A stretch of DNA of 64,000 bases from VAXT01 sp963794605. Its GTDB lineage: Bacteria > Actinomycetota > Thermoleophilia > Gaiellales > Gaiellaceae. Under the pieces are notes generated by a model that searched no databases, had not been told where the DNA came from, and worked only from the letters and a program-made list of their open reading frames with translations. The stretch lies in NCBI GenBank assembly GCA_963794605.1, contig CAWCEN010000002.1, forward strand, positions 1,364,001 to 1,428,000. The letters run 5' to 3'. Of the stretch, positions 50,528 through 58,602 are shown piece after piece. The position numbers were made by a program, and so were the translations under genes. Position 1 is the first letter of the stretch; every line of letters starts with the position of its first letter.

Positions 50528-51408
50528 CCGGCGATTCTCGCGTAAGCGACAGCGACTTCGGCCGCGAGCCGGGCGTTCGCGAGCACGAGCTCGCGGTTGA
50601 CGCGCAGCGTTCGACCGCCGCTGCGCTCGTGCAGGCGGGCGAGGACGAACGGCGTCACAGCGGGCCCGGTGACCCCCTGGTCGTCCGCAGTCGCGAGCGC
50701 TTCTTCGATCAGCGGTTCCACGTCGTCGATGCTCTCGGGCGGCGGCTGGACGAGCAGGAGAGCCGAGTGACGCTTGAGGCGCCACTGCGTGCGTGCGAGC
50801 TTGGCCGCTTCGCCGGCGCTCTCGACTCTCGCGGGAAGCGGCGGCCCTCCGTGCGCGGTGTAGAAGAGCGGCAGCTCGTCCGTCCGTAGCCCGACGACCG
50901 GGATCCCGAGCGATTCGAGGAGCTCCATCGTCGCCGGGATGTCGAGCAGCGACTTGATGCCCGACGAGACGACGAGCGCCTCGGTCCGGGCCAGTTCGCC
51001 GAGGTCGGCGGAGATGTCCATCCGGTTGCCGCGGTGGACGCCGCCAATGCCGCCTGTGCCGAGGAAGCCGATTCCGGCTGCGCGGCAGGCCGCGAGCGTT
51101 CCGCCGACGGTCGTGGCGCCGACTGCGCCCTGCACGACCGCCGCCGCGAGGTCACGTGGCCCGACTTTCCGTGCATCGGCCGTGAACCGCTCGAGCTCGG
51201 AGTCCGACAGGCCGACTCGGAGTGCTCCGTCGAGCACCCCGACGGTCGCCGGCAGGGCGCCGGCCTCGCGGACCGCCCGCGCAGACTCGAGACCGACGGC
51301 AAGCCCCTCGCCTTCCGGGAACCCATGCGCGACGAGCGTCGTCTCGAGCGCGACGACGGGTGCGCGCCGCCGCAACGCGTCCGCGATCTCCGGCGCGACC
51401 CGGATCAC
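50524..51408 (-). CDS. psuG: Pseudouridine-5'-phosphate glycosidase
   Basis: 294 residues. VVALETTLVAHGFPEGEGLA, GVLDGALRVGLSDSELERF, TVGGTLAACRAAGIGFLGTG, GIGGVHRGNRMDISADL and SSGIKSLLDIPATMELLESL are the family's active-site blocks with the catalytic lysine and glutamate. It splits pseudouridine 5'-phosphate into uracil and ribose 5-phosphate. It is coupled to the PfkB-type kinase gene upstream. Confidence 0.93.
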   Translation of the reverse strand: MIRVAPEIADALRRRAPVVALETTLVAHGFPEGEGLAVGLESARAVREAGALPATVGVLDGALRVGLSDSELERFTADARKVGPRDLAAAVVQGAVGATTVGGTLAACRAAGIGFLGTGGIGGVHRGNRMDISADLGELARTEALVVSSGIKSLLDIPATMELLESLGIPVVGLRTDELPLFYTAHGGPPLPARVESAGEAAKLARTQWRLKRHSALLLVQPPPESIDDVEPLIEEALATADDQGVTGPAVTPFVLARLHERSGGRTLRVNRELVLANARLAAEVAVAYARIAG

Positions 51409-52211
51409 GGCATCGCCCCTAGTCGCGTGACGCAGCGGGCCGCAGCCTGGGCCGCGAGCTCGGGCCCGTCGACGAGGTACCCCGCCGCCAGCGCATCTCC
51501 GGCTCCGGTCGTGTCGACGACCTCGGCCGGCAGGGCCGGATAGTCGGCACCGTCGACGCTGAACCCGCCCGCGCCGCGCTTGAGCACCAGCGTCCCCGGC
51601 ACCTCGCCCCCGATCGCGGCGAGCTCTCCCTCGTTCGCGAACACGAGGTCGGGCCCGAGGAGCGCGAGCCGGCGGAGCAGCTTATCCGGCCCGAACTCGG
51701 CGATCCCCGCCGCAGACGCGAGGTCGACGCTGACGCGGCCTCCCTGAGCCTGCACCGCGCCGGCGGCCTTCGCCGCAGCCTCTTCGATCGGGCGCCGTAG
51801 AAGCGAGTAGCCAGACAGGTGCAGTCGGTCGCAGCCGCCGAACCAGCGCACGTCCAGCTCCTCGGCGCGCAGGAACGGCGCCACCCCGCGGTCGGTCAGC
51901 ATCGTCCGGTTGCCGTCGTCCGGCGCGACGAGCGAGACGACGACGCCGTTCCGCCCCTCCTCGACGGGGCCGAGGAGCTCGACGCCGCGCCCGCGGAGCT
52001 CGTTCCCGGCGAGCTCGCCCGCGGCGTCCGACCCGCGTTTCCCGACGAACCGCGCCTCCGCGCCGAGCTCGGCCGCCCAGGCAGCGACGTTGGCGGCCTG
52101 ACCGCCTGCGCCGACCCGTGTCTCAGCCACGCCCTCGGCGTCGGGGCCGCTCGAGCCGCTCGTGCGGACGACGACGTCGAGCAAGAGGTCGCCTAGGGCG
52201 CAGAGGCGCAT
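51405..52211 (-). CDS. PfkB-family kinase, probable pseudouridine kinase
   Basis: 268 residues from ATG 52211. AGGQAANVAAWAAELGAEAR (substrate site) and VDTTGAGDALAAGYLV (anion hole and catalytic aspartate) define the PfkB family. Coupling to psuG suggests it is PsuK, which phosphorylates pseudouridine. Sequence alone would also fit ribokinase-like enzymes. Confidence 0.82.
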   Translation of the reverse strand: MRLCALGDLLLDVVVRTSGSSGPDAEGVAETRVGAGGQAANVAAWAAELGAEARFVGKRGSDAAGELAGNELRGRGVELLGPVEEGRNGVVVSLVAPDDGNRTMLTDRGVAPFLRAEELDVRWFGGCDRLHLSGYSLLRRPIEEAAAKAAGAVQAQGGRVSVDLASAAGIAEFGPDKLLRRLALLGPDLVFANEGELAAIGGEVPGTLVLKRGAGGFSVDGADYPALPAEVVDTTGAGDALAAGYLVDGPELAAQAAARCVTRLGAMP

Positions 52212-52236
52212 CGCCAGGATCGTTTCACGAGCCGCG

Positions 52237-52242
52237 TACAAT
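52237..52242 (+). promoter_or_regulatory. -10 box of the small gene at 52250
   Basis: TACAAT ends seven bases before ATG 52250. No ribosome site is visible; leaderless start inferred. Confidence 0.45.
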
Positions 52243-52249
52243 CGCGTCC

Positions 52250-52480
52250 ATGGACGGTGCCGATCGGCGAGCCGAGCGCTTCCGCTCGTTTCTCGTCGGC
52301 GGCCTGATCGGCGCGTCGGCAGTGATCGCGACCGCGCGTCGCCGGCGCCGCGCCCGAGCACGCCGAGCCGCGTCGCATGCCGCGGGCCTCGCGGCCTTCG
52401 AGGACGCCCCGTGCTACCAGGAGACGATCGAGCGTGAAGCCGCTAACGCTCGAGCGCCGAGAGAGCCTGGTCGGCGGTGA
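52250..52480 (+). CDS. Small arginine-rich single-span membrane protein
   Basis: 76 residues. A short hydrophobic stretch (FLVGGLIGASAVIATA) is followed by a run of arginines (RRRRRARARR), then an acidic-neutral tail. Support comes from the -10 box and start codon placement; there is no homology call. The 3' end overlaps the convergent glycosyltransferase gene by 38 bases. Confidence 0.5.
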   Translation: MDGADRRAERFRSFLVGGLIGASAVIATARRRRRARARRAASHAAGLAAFEDAPCYQETIEREAANARAPREPGRR

Positions 52481-54044
52481 GCAGGTTCACGTCCGCGTCG
52501 CCGGAGCCGAGCGACCGACCGAGGATCTGGGCCTGTCGCGTCTCGATCAAGAACTCCATCGGCGTCCGCATCGGCCGCTTGCTGTGGATGACGAGGAAGG
52601 GCCCGAAGGCGCGCGCCTCGAAGTCCGCCTTGGGATTCGGGTAACGCAGCGGGATCGTCAGCTTCTGGGTGAAGTTGTTCGTGTCGCTCGCGTCGAAGAC
52701 CCAGACGCCGCGGCCGAGCGTGCCGGCCTCCCGAAGCGACCTGAGCGCGAGCTTGGCATCTGCCCGCGGGATCACCGTGTCCGAGAACCCCGTGCGGTCG
52801 CGCTCCCAGGCGCCGAGATAGAGCGGCTCGTACCCGAAGAGGACGTCGTCGCGCCGGGCGGTGCGAGCGAGCCACGCCGACGCGGCCTTGCGCGCCTCGA
52901 CCCGCGTCGCAGGCTCGCCCTCGTAGAGCGGAGCCGTCTTGTCCCAGCCCCACGCGACCTCGGCGCTCATCAGGAGGACGAGAGCGGCGACGAGCACGGG
53001 CGTTCGCCCGCGTGTCAGGTCGACGAGCCCGACCGCCACGAGCAGCGCGAAGAAGGGCAGCACGAAGATCAGATGGCGCGACTCGGGCGACGTCGACTGG
53101 CCGAACCGCGCGAGCACGAACGCAGCCGTCGGCACGACGATGACGCACCCCGTCAACAGCGCCCCGTCGCGGTTCCGAAGCCACAGGGCACGCGCGCCGA
53201 CGACAGCGACCACGAGCACTGCGATCACTACCGGCATGAACCCGGCCGTGAAGTCGCCCGCGACCCGGTAGAGGTACTCGAGCACCGCTGCTGGGCCGTC
53301 GAGCTTCTGCCCGCCCGTTCCGACTCCGACGTCGAATCGGCCGGCGAGCACGTGGTCGCTGTACCAGAAGGGAGATCCGAGAACGGCCACCGAGGCGATC
53401 GCGATGAAGGCCGCTCGCGTGCGCGCGCGCGCGAGCACATACACCACCTGCGTGGCGAGCACGAGCGCGCCGTACGGGTGCGTCGCGACCGTCGCCAGTA
53501 CGGCGACGACCCACAACGCCCAGCGTCGCCGGCCCCCGTTCGCGACCGCCGCCAGGAACGCGAGGTACGAGAGCGCGCTCGTCAGCAGGAAGAGGCTGTA
53601 CATCCGACCGTAGATCCCGTGGAAGAGGAGCATCCAGCTCGCGGAGACGAGCGCCGTCGCCGCAAGCGCGGCCGTCCGGCCCGCAAGCCGCGCGCCGAGA
53701 AGCGCCACGACTGGAATCGAGACGACGGCGAACAGCGCGGAGAAGAGCCGCAGGCTGCCGAGACCGCCGCCCAGGTGCGCCACGATCCACGCGAAGAGGA
53801 AGTGGAGCGGCGCGCCGCCGCGCTCGGTCTGCACCGTCGTGAACAGCCCGCCCAACGACTTGCGGCCGACGAACAGCGCGAGCGTTTCGTCCTCGTGCGG
53901 CGGCCACGCCGTCAGACGCGCGAGCAGGAACACGGCAACGGCCGTCGTGCACCCGGTGACCCCGAGCCAGAACGTCCTGACGCCGAGCTCGGCCGAATGC
54001 ACCGCGAACGTGCGGACGTAGGGCTCTGGCCGGCCCGGCGACAC
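52443..54044 (-). CDS. GT-C-type membrane glycosyltransferase (ArnT/PMT-like)
   Basis: About 533 residues from GTG 54044 (an earlier GTG at 54140 overlaps the divergent gene). First-loop motif WPPHEDETLALFVGRKSL carries the acidic DE pair of GT-C enzymes such as GT39/GT83. Ten or more membrane helices follow (SWMLLFHGIYGRMYSLFLLT, ALWVVAVLATVATHPYGALV and others), and a C-terminal extracellular domain of about 150 residues. Would use a lipid-linked sugar donor on the outside face. Confidence 0.8.
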   Translation of the reverse strand: MSPGRPEPYVRTFAVHSAELGVRTFWLGVTGCTTAVAVFLLARLTAWPPHEDETLALFVGRKSLGGLFTTVQTERGGAPLHFLFAWIVAHLGGGLGSLRLFSALFAVVSIPVVALLGARLAGRTAALAATALVSASWMLLFHGIYGRMYSLFLLTSALSYLAFLAAVANGGRRRWALWVVAVLATVATHPYGALVLATQVVYVLARARTRAAFIAIASVAVLGSPFWYSDHVLAGRFDVGVGTGGQKLDGPAAVLEYLYRVAGDFTAGFMPVVIAVLVVAVVGARALWLRNRDGALLTGCVIVVPTAAFVLARFGQSTSPESRHLIFVLPFFALLVAVGLVDLTRGRTPVLVAALVLLMSAEVAWGWDKTAPLYEGEPATRVEARKAASAWLARTARRDDVLFGYEPLYLGAWERDRTGFSDTVIPRADAKLALRSLREAGTLGRGVWVFDASDTNNFTQKLTIPLRYPNPKADFEARAFGPFLVIHSKRPMRTPMEFLIETRQAQILGRSLGSGDADVNLLTADQALSALER

Positions 54045-54119
54045 CTCACGCGTTCGCGTCGCCAAGGCCGCGAAGCTAGCACGCGAGCCGATTCGAGGAG
54101 TGTCGCCTGGGGTCGGAGC

Positions 54120-54125
54120 TAAGCT
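54120..54125 (+). promoter_or_regulatory. -10 box of the zinc-ribbon gene
   Basis: TAAGCT, seven bases, then GTG 54133. Confidence 0.4.
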
Positions 54126-54132
54126 CCTTCTG

Positions 54133-54414
54133 GTGCCCATTTACGAATACAAGTGCCCCAACGGGCATCTCTTCGAGATGTTTCAGAGGATGACTGACGA
54201 CCCGCCGGAGGTCTGCGAGGTCTGCGGCGAAGGGCCGGTTCAGCGGGTGCTGTACCCGGTCGCGGTCCATTTCAAGGGTTCCGGCTTCTACTCGACCGAC
54301 TACGGCCGGGGCTCGCGGGGCAAGCCCTCGCGCGACGGCGACAAGCCAAGCGAATCATCCACCGACAAGGGCGACAAGAAGGACAAAGACGTCAAGAAGG
54401 TGGCGGAGAGCTAG
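54133..54414 (+). CDS. FmdB-type zinc-ribbon protein
   Basis: 93 residues. VPIYEYKCPNGHLFEMFQRM and PPEVCEVCGEGPVQRVL form the FmdB/CxxC zinc ribbon (CPxxH-like first half, CxxC second), then a strand with GSGFYSTDYG and a lysine/aspartate-rich disordered tail. Putative regulatory protein; function is unknown for most members. The stop overlaps the LCP gene's stop (CTAG). Confidence 0.9.
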   Translation: MPIYEYKCPNGHLFEMFQRMTDDPPEVCEVCGEGPVQRVLYPVAVHFKGSGFYSTDYGRGSRGKPSRDGDKPSESSTDKGDKKDKDVKKVAES

Positions 54415-55571
54415 AGGCAGCCCGAGCCGAACGCCGAGCCTGGTAGAGGCGGCTGAGGCGCCGAGTTACCGAGGAAGGCTGCGATCGTCCGCCGCGCCTC
54501 CTCGTCCGGCTGGAGGTAGCCGCCGCCGAAGCCCGCTGGTGTCCCGCCGAGCCGGCAGTGGAGCTGGTTGCCGCTCCGCTTCTTGACGAGCGCGAGCTGC
54601 ATCATCTGACCGGCCGTGAAGTCGGTCGTCAGCGGCTTCATCACATCGTCTCCGATCCACGGCAGCTTGGCCATCACGCCGACGCTCGTCAGCTTCGCCA
54701 GCAGCGCCTGGATCACCGCCTGCTGCCGCTCGGTGCGGGTCACGTCGCTCTCGCGCGGGTTCAGCTTGTTCTCCCGGATCCTCGAGTAGACCCGCGCGCG
54801 CTGCCCGTTCATGTGCTGCGTCCCCTTCGCGAACCGCCAGCCCTGCCAGCGGTCGCAGCGCGCCTGAGTCGCATACGGGCAATCGAACTTGTTCGAGAGA
54901 ATCGGCGCCGGGACGTTGATGTCGACGCCGCCGACCTGGTCGATCACCTTCGTGAAGGCGTCGAAGTCGACGACCACGACGTGGTTGACCTCCACGTCGG
55001 TGAAGCTGCGGACGGTCTTGATCGCGAGCGCAGGCCCGCCGAGTTGGAAGGCGGAGTTGATCTTGTCGAAGCCGTGGCCCGGCACGTCGACGCGGAGATC
55101 ACGGGGGATCGAGAGGTAGTTGAGGCGGCCCTTGCCCGGGTCGGTGCGGAGCAGCATGATCGAGTCCGAGCGCTCGAAGCTGTTGCGGTCCCGGATCTTC
55201 GACGAGTGGTCCGTGCCGAGCAGGAGGATCACGCTCGGATGCGTGAGCATGAGCCCGCTCTGGGGCACGAGGGCCGCTTTCGCCGAGGCGGGTAGCCGCT
55301 TGTTCGCGGCCTTCGCCCCGCTGCGGAGCGAGAGGTAGCTGGCGAGGCCCCACACGAGCACGAGCACGAGGAAGGAGGCGATGCCGATCCCGAGCCAGCG
55401 TCCCCAGTTCCGGTCGCGCTTGGGCTTCGGCGCCTTCGGGCCAGGCCCCTTGAACCGGTGTGGTGGACGGTCGGTTCGCGCCGGCGCGCGCTCCGGCTTG
55501 CCGAGGGTCGGCACACGCCCCTTGACGCGACCTCCTCGGTAGACGCGATAGGGCTTCTCTCCTTGCGCCAT
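54411..55571 (-). CDS. LytR-CpsA-Psr cell-envelope ligase
   Basis: 386 residues from ATG 55571. A basic cytoplasmic tail, one membrane anchor (WLGIGIASFLVLVLVWGLAS), then the LCP domain: VILLLGTDHSSKIRDRNSFE, RSDSIMLLRTDPGKGRLNYL, SIPRDLRVDVPGHGFDKINS with the catalytic arginines, and RARVYSRIRENKLNPRESDV. It attaches wall polymers to peptidoglycan from a lipid carrier. Promoter shared with the divergent ROK gene. Confidence 0.92.
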   Translation of the reverse strand: MAQGEKPYRVYRGGRVKGRVPTLGKPERAPARTDRPPHRFKGPGPKAPKPKRDRNWGRWLGIGIASFLVLVLVWGLASYLSLRSGAKAANKRLPASAKAALVPQSGLMLTHPSVILLLGTDHSSKIRDRNSFERSDSIMLLRTDPGKGRLNYLSIPRDLRVDVPGHGFDKINSAFQLGGPALAIKTVRSFTDVEVNHVVVVDFDAFTKVIDQVGGVDINVPAPILSNKFDCPYATQARCDRWQGWRFAKGTQHMNGQRARVYSRIRENKLNPRESDVTRTERQQAVIQALLAKLTSVGVMAKLPWIGDDVMKPLTTDFTAGQMMQLALVKKRSGNQLHCRLGGTPAGFGGGYLQPDEEARRTIAAFLGNSAPQPPLPGSAFGSGCL

Positions 55572-55580
55572 TCGGCGGCG

Positions 55581-55587
55581 TATCGTA
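55581..55587. promoter_or_regulatory. Symmetric -10 element between the LCP and ROK genes
   Basis: TATCGTA. Plus-strand TATCGT ends six bases before the ROK GTG 55593. The minus-strand reading TACGAT is ten bases before the LCP ATG 55571. One melted site may serve both directions. Confidence 0.45.
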
Positions 55588-55592
55588 GCCGC

Positions 55593-56492
55593 GTGACCGA
55601 ACGGGCAATCGGTATAGACGTCGGCGGAACGAAGATCGCGGCCGGCGTGATCGACCGCGAGGGGCGGATCCTTCGGCGGGTCGAGCGGCCGACGCCGACC
55701 GACTCCCGCGACGAGTTCCTCGAGCTGCTGGACGAGATCGTGGACGACCTTCGCGTCGAGAGCGTGCAGGCGATCGGCTTCGGGCTCCCGTCGACGATCG
55801 ACCAGCGCACGGGCCGCGTAGTCGGCTCGGTGCACGTCCCGCTCAACGACTTCGACTTTCGCGACCATGCGGTAGAGCGGTTCTCGATCCCGGTCGCCCT
55901 CGACAACGACGGCAACGCGGCCGCCATCGCGGAGTGGAAGATCGGCGCAGGGCGCGGCGCGAGCCACATGATCATGCTCACGCTCGGCACGGGGGTCGGG
56001 GGCGGGTTGATCCTCGATGGCAAGCCGTACCGCGGCTGGGTCGGGGCGGGCGCCGAGATCGGGCACATGGTTCTCGAGTACGGCGGCGAGCCGTGCAGCG
56101 GCAACTGCACCGGGCATGGCCATTTCGAACAAGTCTCGTCGGGTCGAGCGGCCGACCGGAAGGCGAAGGAGCTGCTCGGCCCGGACGCGACGGCCCGGCA
56201 GCTCGTCGGCGCGGCGCGCGAGGGAAACGAAGAGGCCCTGGAGGCGGTGCGCGAGATCGGCCGGAAGCTCGGGGCGGCGCTCGGCTCGCTCGTGAACATC
56301 TTCAACCCCGAACTGATCGTCATCGGAGGCGGGTTCAGCCAGGCGCGCGATCTCTTCCTCGAGCCGGCGCTGGAGACGATGAAGGTGGAGGCCCTCCGAC
56401 CCGGCCGGGATCTCGTCCGGGTCGTGCCCGCTCTGCTCGGCCCCGACGCAGGTCTCGTCGGAGCCGGGTTCGTCGGGTTCGAGGCGCTCTAG
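55593..56492 (+). CDS. ROK-family sugar kinase (glucokinase-like)
   Basis: 299 residues. ATP loop AIGIDVGGTKIAAGVIDREG; LDNDGNAAAIAEWKIGAGRG with the catalytic DNDxNxA; LTLGTGVGGGLILDGKPYRG; GAEIGHMVLEYGGEPCSGNC with zinc-binding cysteines and histidine in a shortened form (CSGNCTGHGH). C-terminal NPELIVIGGGFSQ. Glucokinase is the most likely activity. Two bases separate it from rsmI. Confidence 0.87.
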   Translation: MTERAIGIDVGGTKIAAGVIDREGRILRRVERPTPTDSRDEFLELLDEIVDDLRVESVQAIGFGLPSTIDQRTGRVVGSVHVPLNDFDFRDHAVERFSIPVALDNDGNAAAIAEWKIGAGRGASHMIMLTLGTGVGGGLILDGKPYRGWVGAGAEIGHMVLEYGGEPCSGNCTGHGHFEQVSSGRAADRKAKELLGPDATARQLVGAAREGNEEALEAVREIGRKLGAALGSLVNIFNPELIVIGGGFSQARDLFLEPALETMKVEALRPGRDLVRVVPALLGPDAGLVGAGFVGFEAL

Positions 56493-56494
56493 GC

Positions 56495-57295
56495 TTGCTG
56501 GCGGTCTGCGCGACGCCGATCGGGAATCTCGAGGACGTGACCTTGCGCGTCCTTCGCGAGCTGGCTGAGGCGGAGCTCGTCCTTTGTGAGGACACGCGGC
56601 GGACGAAGATCTTGCTCGAGCGGCACGGTATCGACGCGAAGCTGCTCAGCTACCACGAGCACAACGAGGCGGAGCGGACGGCTCAGGTGCTCCCGCGGCT
56701 CGAGGGCGGCGAGCGGATCGCGCTGACGAGCGACGCCGGCCTGCCCGGGGTGAGCGACCCGGGCGCGCGGCTGATCGATGCTGCGCTCGGGGCCGGCGTG
56801 CCCGTGACGGTGCTGCCGGGGCCGTCGGCGGTAGAGACGGCGCTCGTGGCAAGCGGGCTGGTCGGCGACCGGTATCAGTTCGTCGGCTACCTGCCGCGCA
56901 CCGAGAGCGCGCGGACTGCTTTCTGGGCCGAGCTTGCCGGCTGGCCTGATGCGATGGTCGCCTTCGAGTCCCCGCGCCGGTTGCCTGCGAGCCTCCGATC
57001 GCTCGCGGAGACGCTCCCCGAGCGGCCCGTCGCGGTGTGCCGCGAGCTGACCAAGCGCTTCGAGGAGGTCGTTCGCGGAAGTGCGGCGGAAGTCGCTCGG
57101 CGCTTCTCGGAGCCTCCGCGCGGCGAGATCACGGTCGTGATCGGCCCGGCCGAGGTGGAGCGTGGACTCGAGGAGGATGCGCTCGCCGCCGTTTCCGAGC
57201 TCGTTGAGGCGGGCGTCGGCCGGCGGCAGGCCGCAGACGTCGTCGCGCGCCTCACCGGACATCCGCGCAACCGCCTCTACCGCGCCTCGCTGTAA
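56495..57295 (+). CDS. rsmI: 16S rRNA (cytidine 1402-2'-O)-methyltransferase RsmI
   Basis: 266 residues from TTG 56495. LLAVCATPIGNLEDVTLRVL, LVLCEDTRRTKILLERHGID, ALTSDAGLPGVSDPGARLI, VLPGPSAVETALVASGL and FVGYLPRTESART are the tetrapyrrole-methylase-fold RsmI signatures. It methylates the ribose of C1402 in the decoding centre. The stop is immediately followed by the promoter of the M23 gene. Confidence 0.95.
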   Translation: MLAVCATPIGNLEDVTLRVLRELAEAELVLCEDTRRTKILLERHGIDAKLLSYHEHNEAERTAQVLPRLEGGERIALTSDAGLPGVSDPGARLIDAALGAGVPVTVLPGPSAVETALVASGLVGDRYQFVGYLPRTESARTAFWAELAGWPDAMVAFESPRRLPASLRSLAETLPERPVAVCRELTKRFEEVVRGSAAEVARRFSEPPRGEITVVIGPAEVERGLEEDALAAVSELVEAGVGRRQAADVVARLTGHPRNRLYRASL

Positions 57296-57301
57296 CCAGG
57301 T

Positions 57302-57330
57302 TTGACAACAGCCGAGCGCCTCTGTACTCT
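57302..57330 (+). promoter_or_regulatory. Promoter of the M23 gene (TTGACA/TACTCT)
   Basis: TTGACA (57302-57307), 17 bases, TACTCT (57325-57330), six bases, ATG 57337. It is the closest match to a housekeeping promoter in the window, and its transcript would be leaderless. Confidence 0.7.
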
Positions 57331-57336
57331 GGCCGC

Positions 57337-58602
57337 ATGGTTTTCAGATCGGGCAACGCATTCCTCATGGCGCTGTTCGCCGCTCTCGTGCTGTCGCCAG
57401 GAGCCTCGGCCTGGGCATGGCCAGTCGACGGGCCGGTCTTGAGACCGTTCGTCTCGAACGGCGACCCGTACGAGGGCGGCCAGCATCGCGGAATCGACAT
57501 CGGTGCCCCCACCGGATCGGACGTCGGTTCGGCCACGAGCGGGGTCGTCGCGTTCGTCGGGCGCCTGCCTCGGCAGGGGCTGTGTCTGACCGTCCGCACC
57601 GAGGACGGCTGGTCGGTCACGCTCGTCCACCTCGGCTCGATCGGAGTGACGGTCGGGACGCAGGTCGGCGAGGGCGATGTCGTCGGCACGATCGGCCCGA
57701 GTGGCGAGCCCGTCGGGACCGAGCCGTACGTCTATCTCGGCATCCGGCACACGGCGGACCCGAACGGCTACGTCGATCCGTTGACGCTCTTGCCTCCTCG
57801 ACACGCGCCCGAGCAGCCTCCGCCGGCGCAGCAGCCGCCACAGGTGCCGGCTGCGGCTTCACCGGTCGCTGCACCACGTCAGGCTCCGGCAGGCTCGGTC
57901 CCTCGGCGTCGTCACCCTGCACCCCCGCACGGCCGCGCTCCTCATCGATCAGGAAAAACGCAGAGGCAGGCGGCGGAGCGGGGTCGTGTGAGCACGATGC
58001 CGACGTCGGCGTCGCGACCGCCTTCAGCTCTCTCGCAACCTGCTCGGCGTGCTCGAATCGAAGTGCGGGCCACGTCGGCTCGGGTCTCACACTTCCAATC
58101 TCCCGTCGCGGACCGAACACGAGCGCGGGAACCGTCGTCGATCCGCACCGGCGTCGGGGAGACCCGCCCGCACCGCGTCGCACGGACGCGCTCGGCCCCG
58201 GGTGTGCGGACGCGGTCGAGTTCGAGGAGCATCCTGCTGATCCCCATCGGCATGATCGGATTCGCGCTCGTGGCATTCGGGCTCGCGAGTCGGCGACGCC
58301 GGAGAAGCGTGACGGCGCGCCCGTTCGGGCAACTGCCCCTCCGTAAGATGTTCTCGACCGAGCCCGCCCCGGAGGAACCCCTTCCCGAACCGTCGACAAC
58401 AGCGCATTCTCATCGCCGTCGCCTGGCCCTACGCGAGTGGCCCACGGCATCTGGGGCATGTGGCCGGCTTCGGCGTCCCATCGGACATCACCGCGCGGTA
58501 TCACCGACTCCGGGGCGACGACGTCCTGATGGTCAGCGGCACCGACGAGCACGGCACGCCGGTCATGGTCGCGGCCGATCAAGAGGGTCTGTCGCCGCGT
58601 GA
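57337..58602 (+). CDS. M23-family (LytM) envelope protein with C-terminal membrane anchor
   Basis: A signal peptide (FLMALFAALVLSPGASAWAW), then a LytM domain (DGPVLRPFVSNGDPYEGGQH, HRGIDIGAPTGSDV, SVTLVHLGSIGVTVGTQVGE). HRGIDI supplies the HxxxD ligand; the later HxH motif reads YVYLGIRHT, so peptidase activity is doubtful. A proline/arginine-rich linker and a late helix (ILLIPIGMIGFALVAFGLAS) anchor it. The open frame continues to 58602 but its last 70 residues overlap the metG coding region, so the true end is likely near 58350-58400. Confidence 0.7.
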   Translation: MVFRSGNAFLMALFAALVLSPGASAWAWPVDGPVLRPFVSNGDPYEGGQHRGIDIGAPTGSDVGSATSGVVAFVGRLPRQGLCLTVRTEDGWSVTLVHLGSIGVTVGTQVGEGDVVGTIGPSGEPVGTEPYVYLGIRHTADPNGYVDPLTLLPPRHAPEQPPPAQQPPQVPAAASPVAAPRQAPAGSVPRRRHPAPPHGRAPHRSGKTQRQAAERGRVSTMPTSASRPPSALSQPARRARIEVRATSARVSHFQSPVADRTRAREPSSIRTGVGETRPHRVARTRSAPGVRTRSSSRSILLIPIGMIGFALVAFGLASRRRRRSVTARPFGQLPLRKMFSTEPAPEEPLPEPSTTAHSHRRRLALREWPTASGACGRLRRPIGHHRAVSPTPGRRRPDGQRHRRARHAGHGRGRSRGSVAA

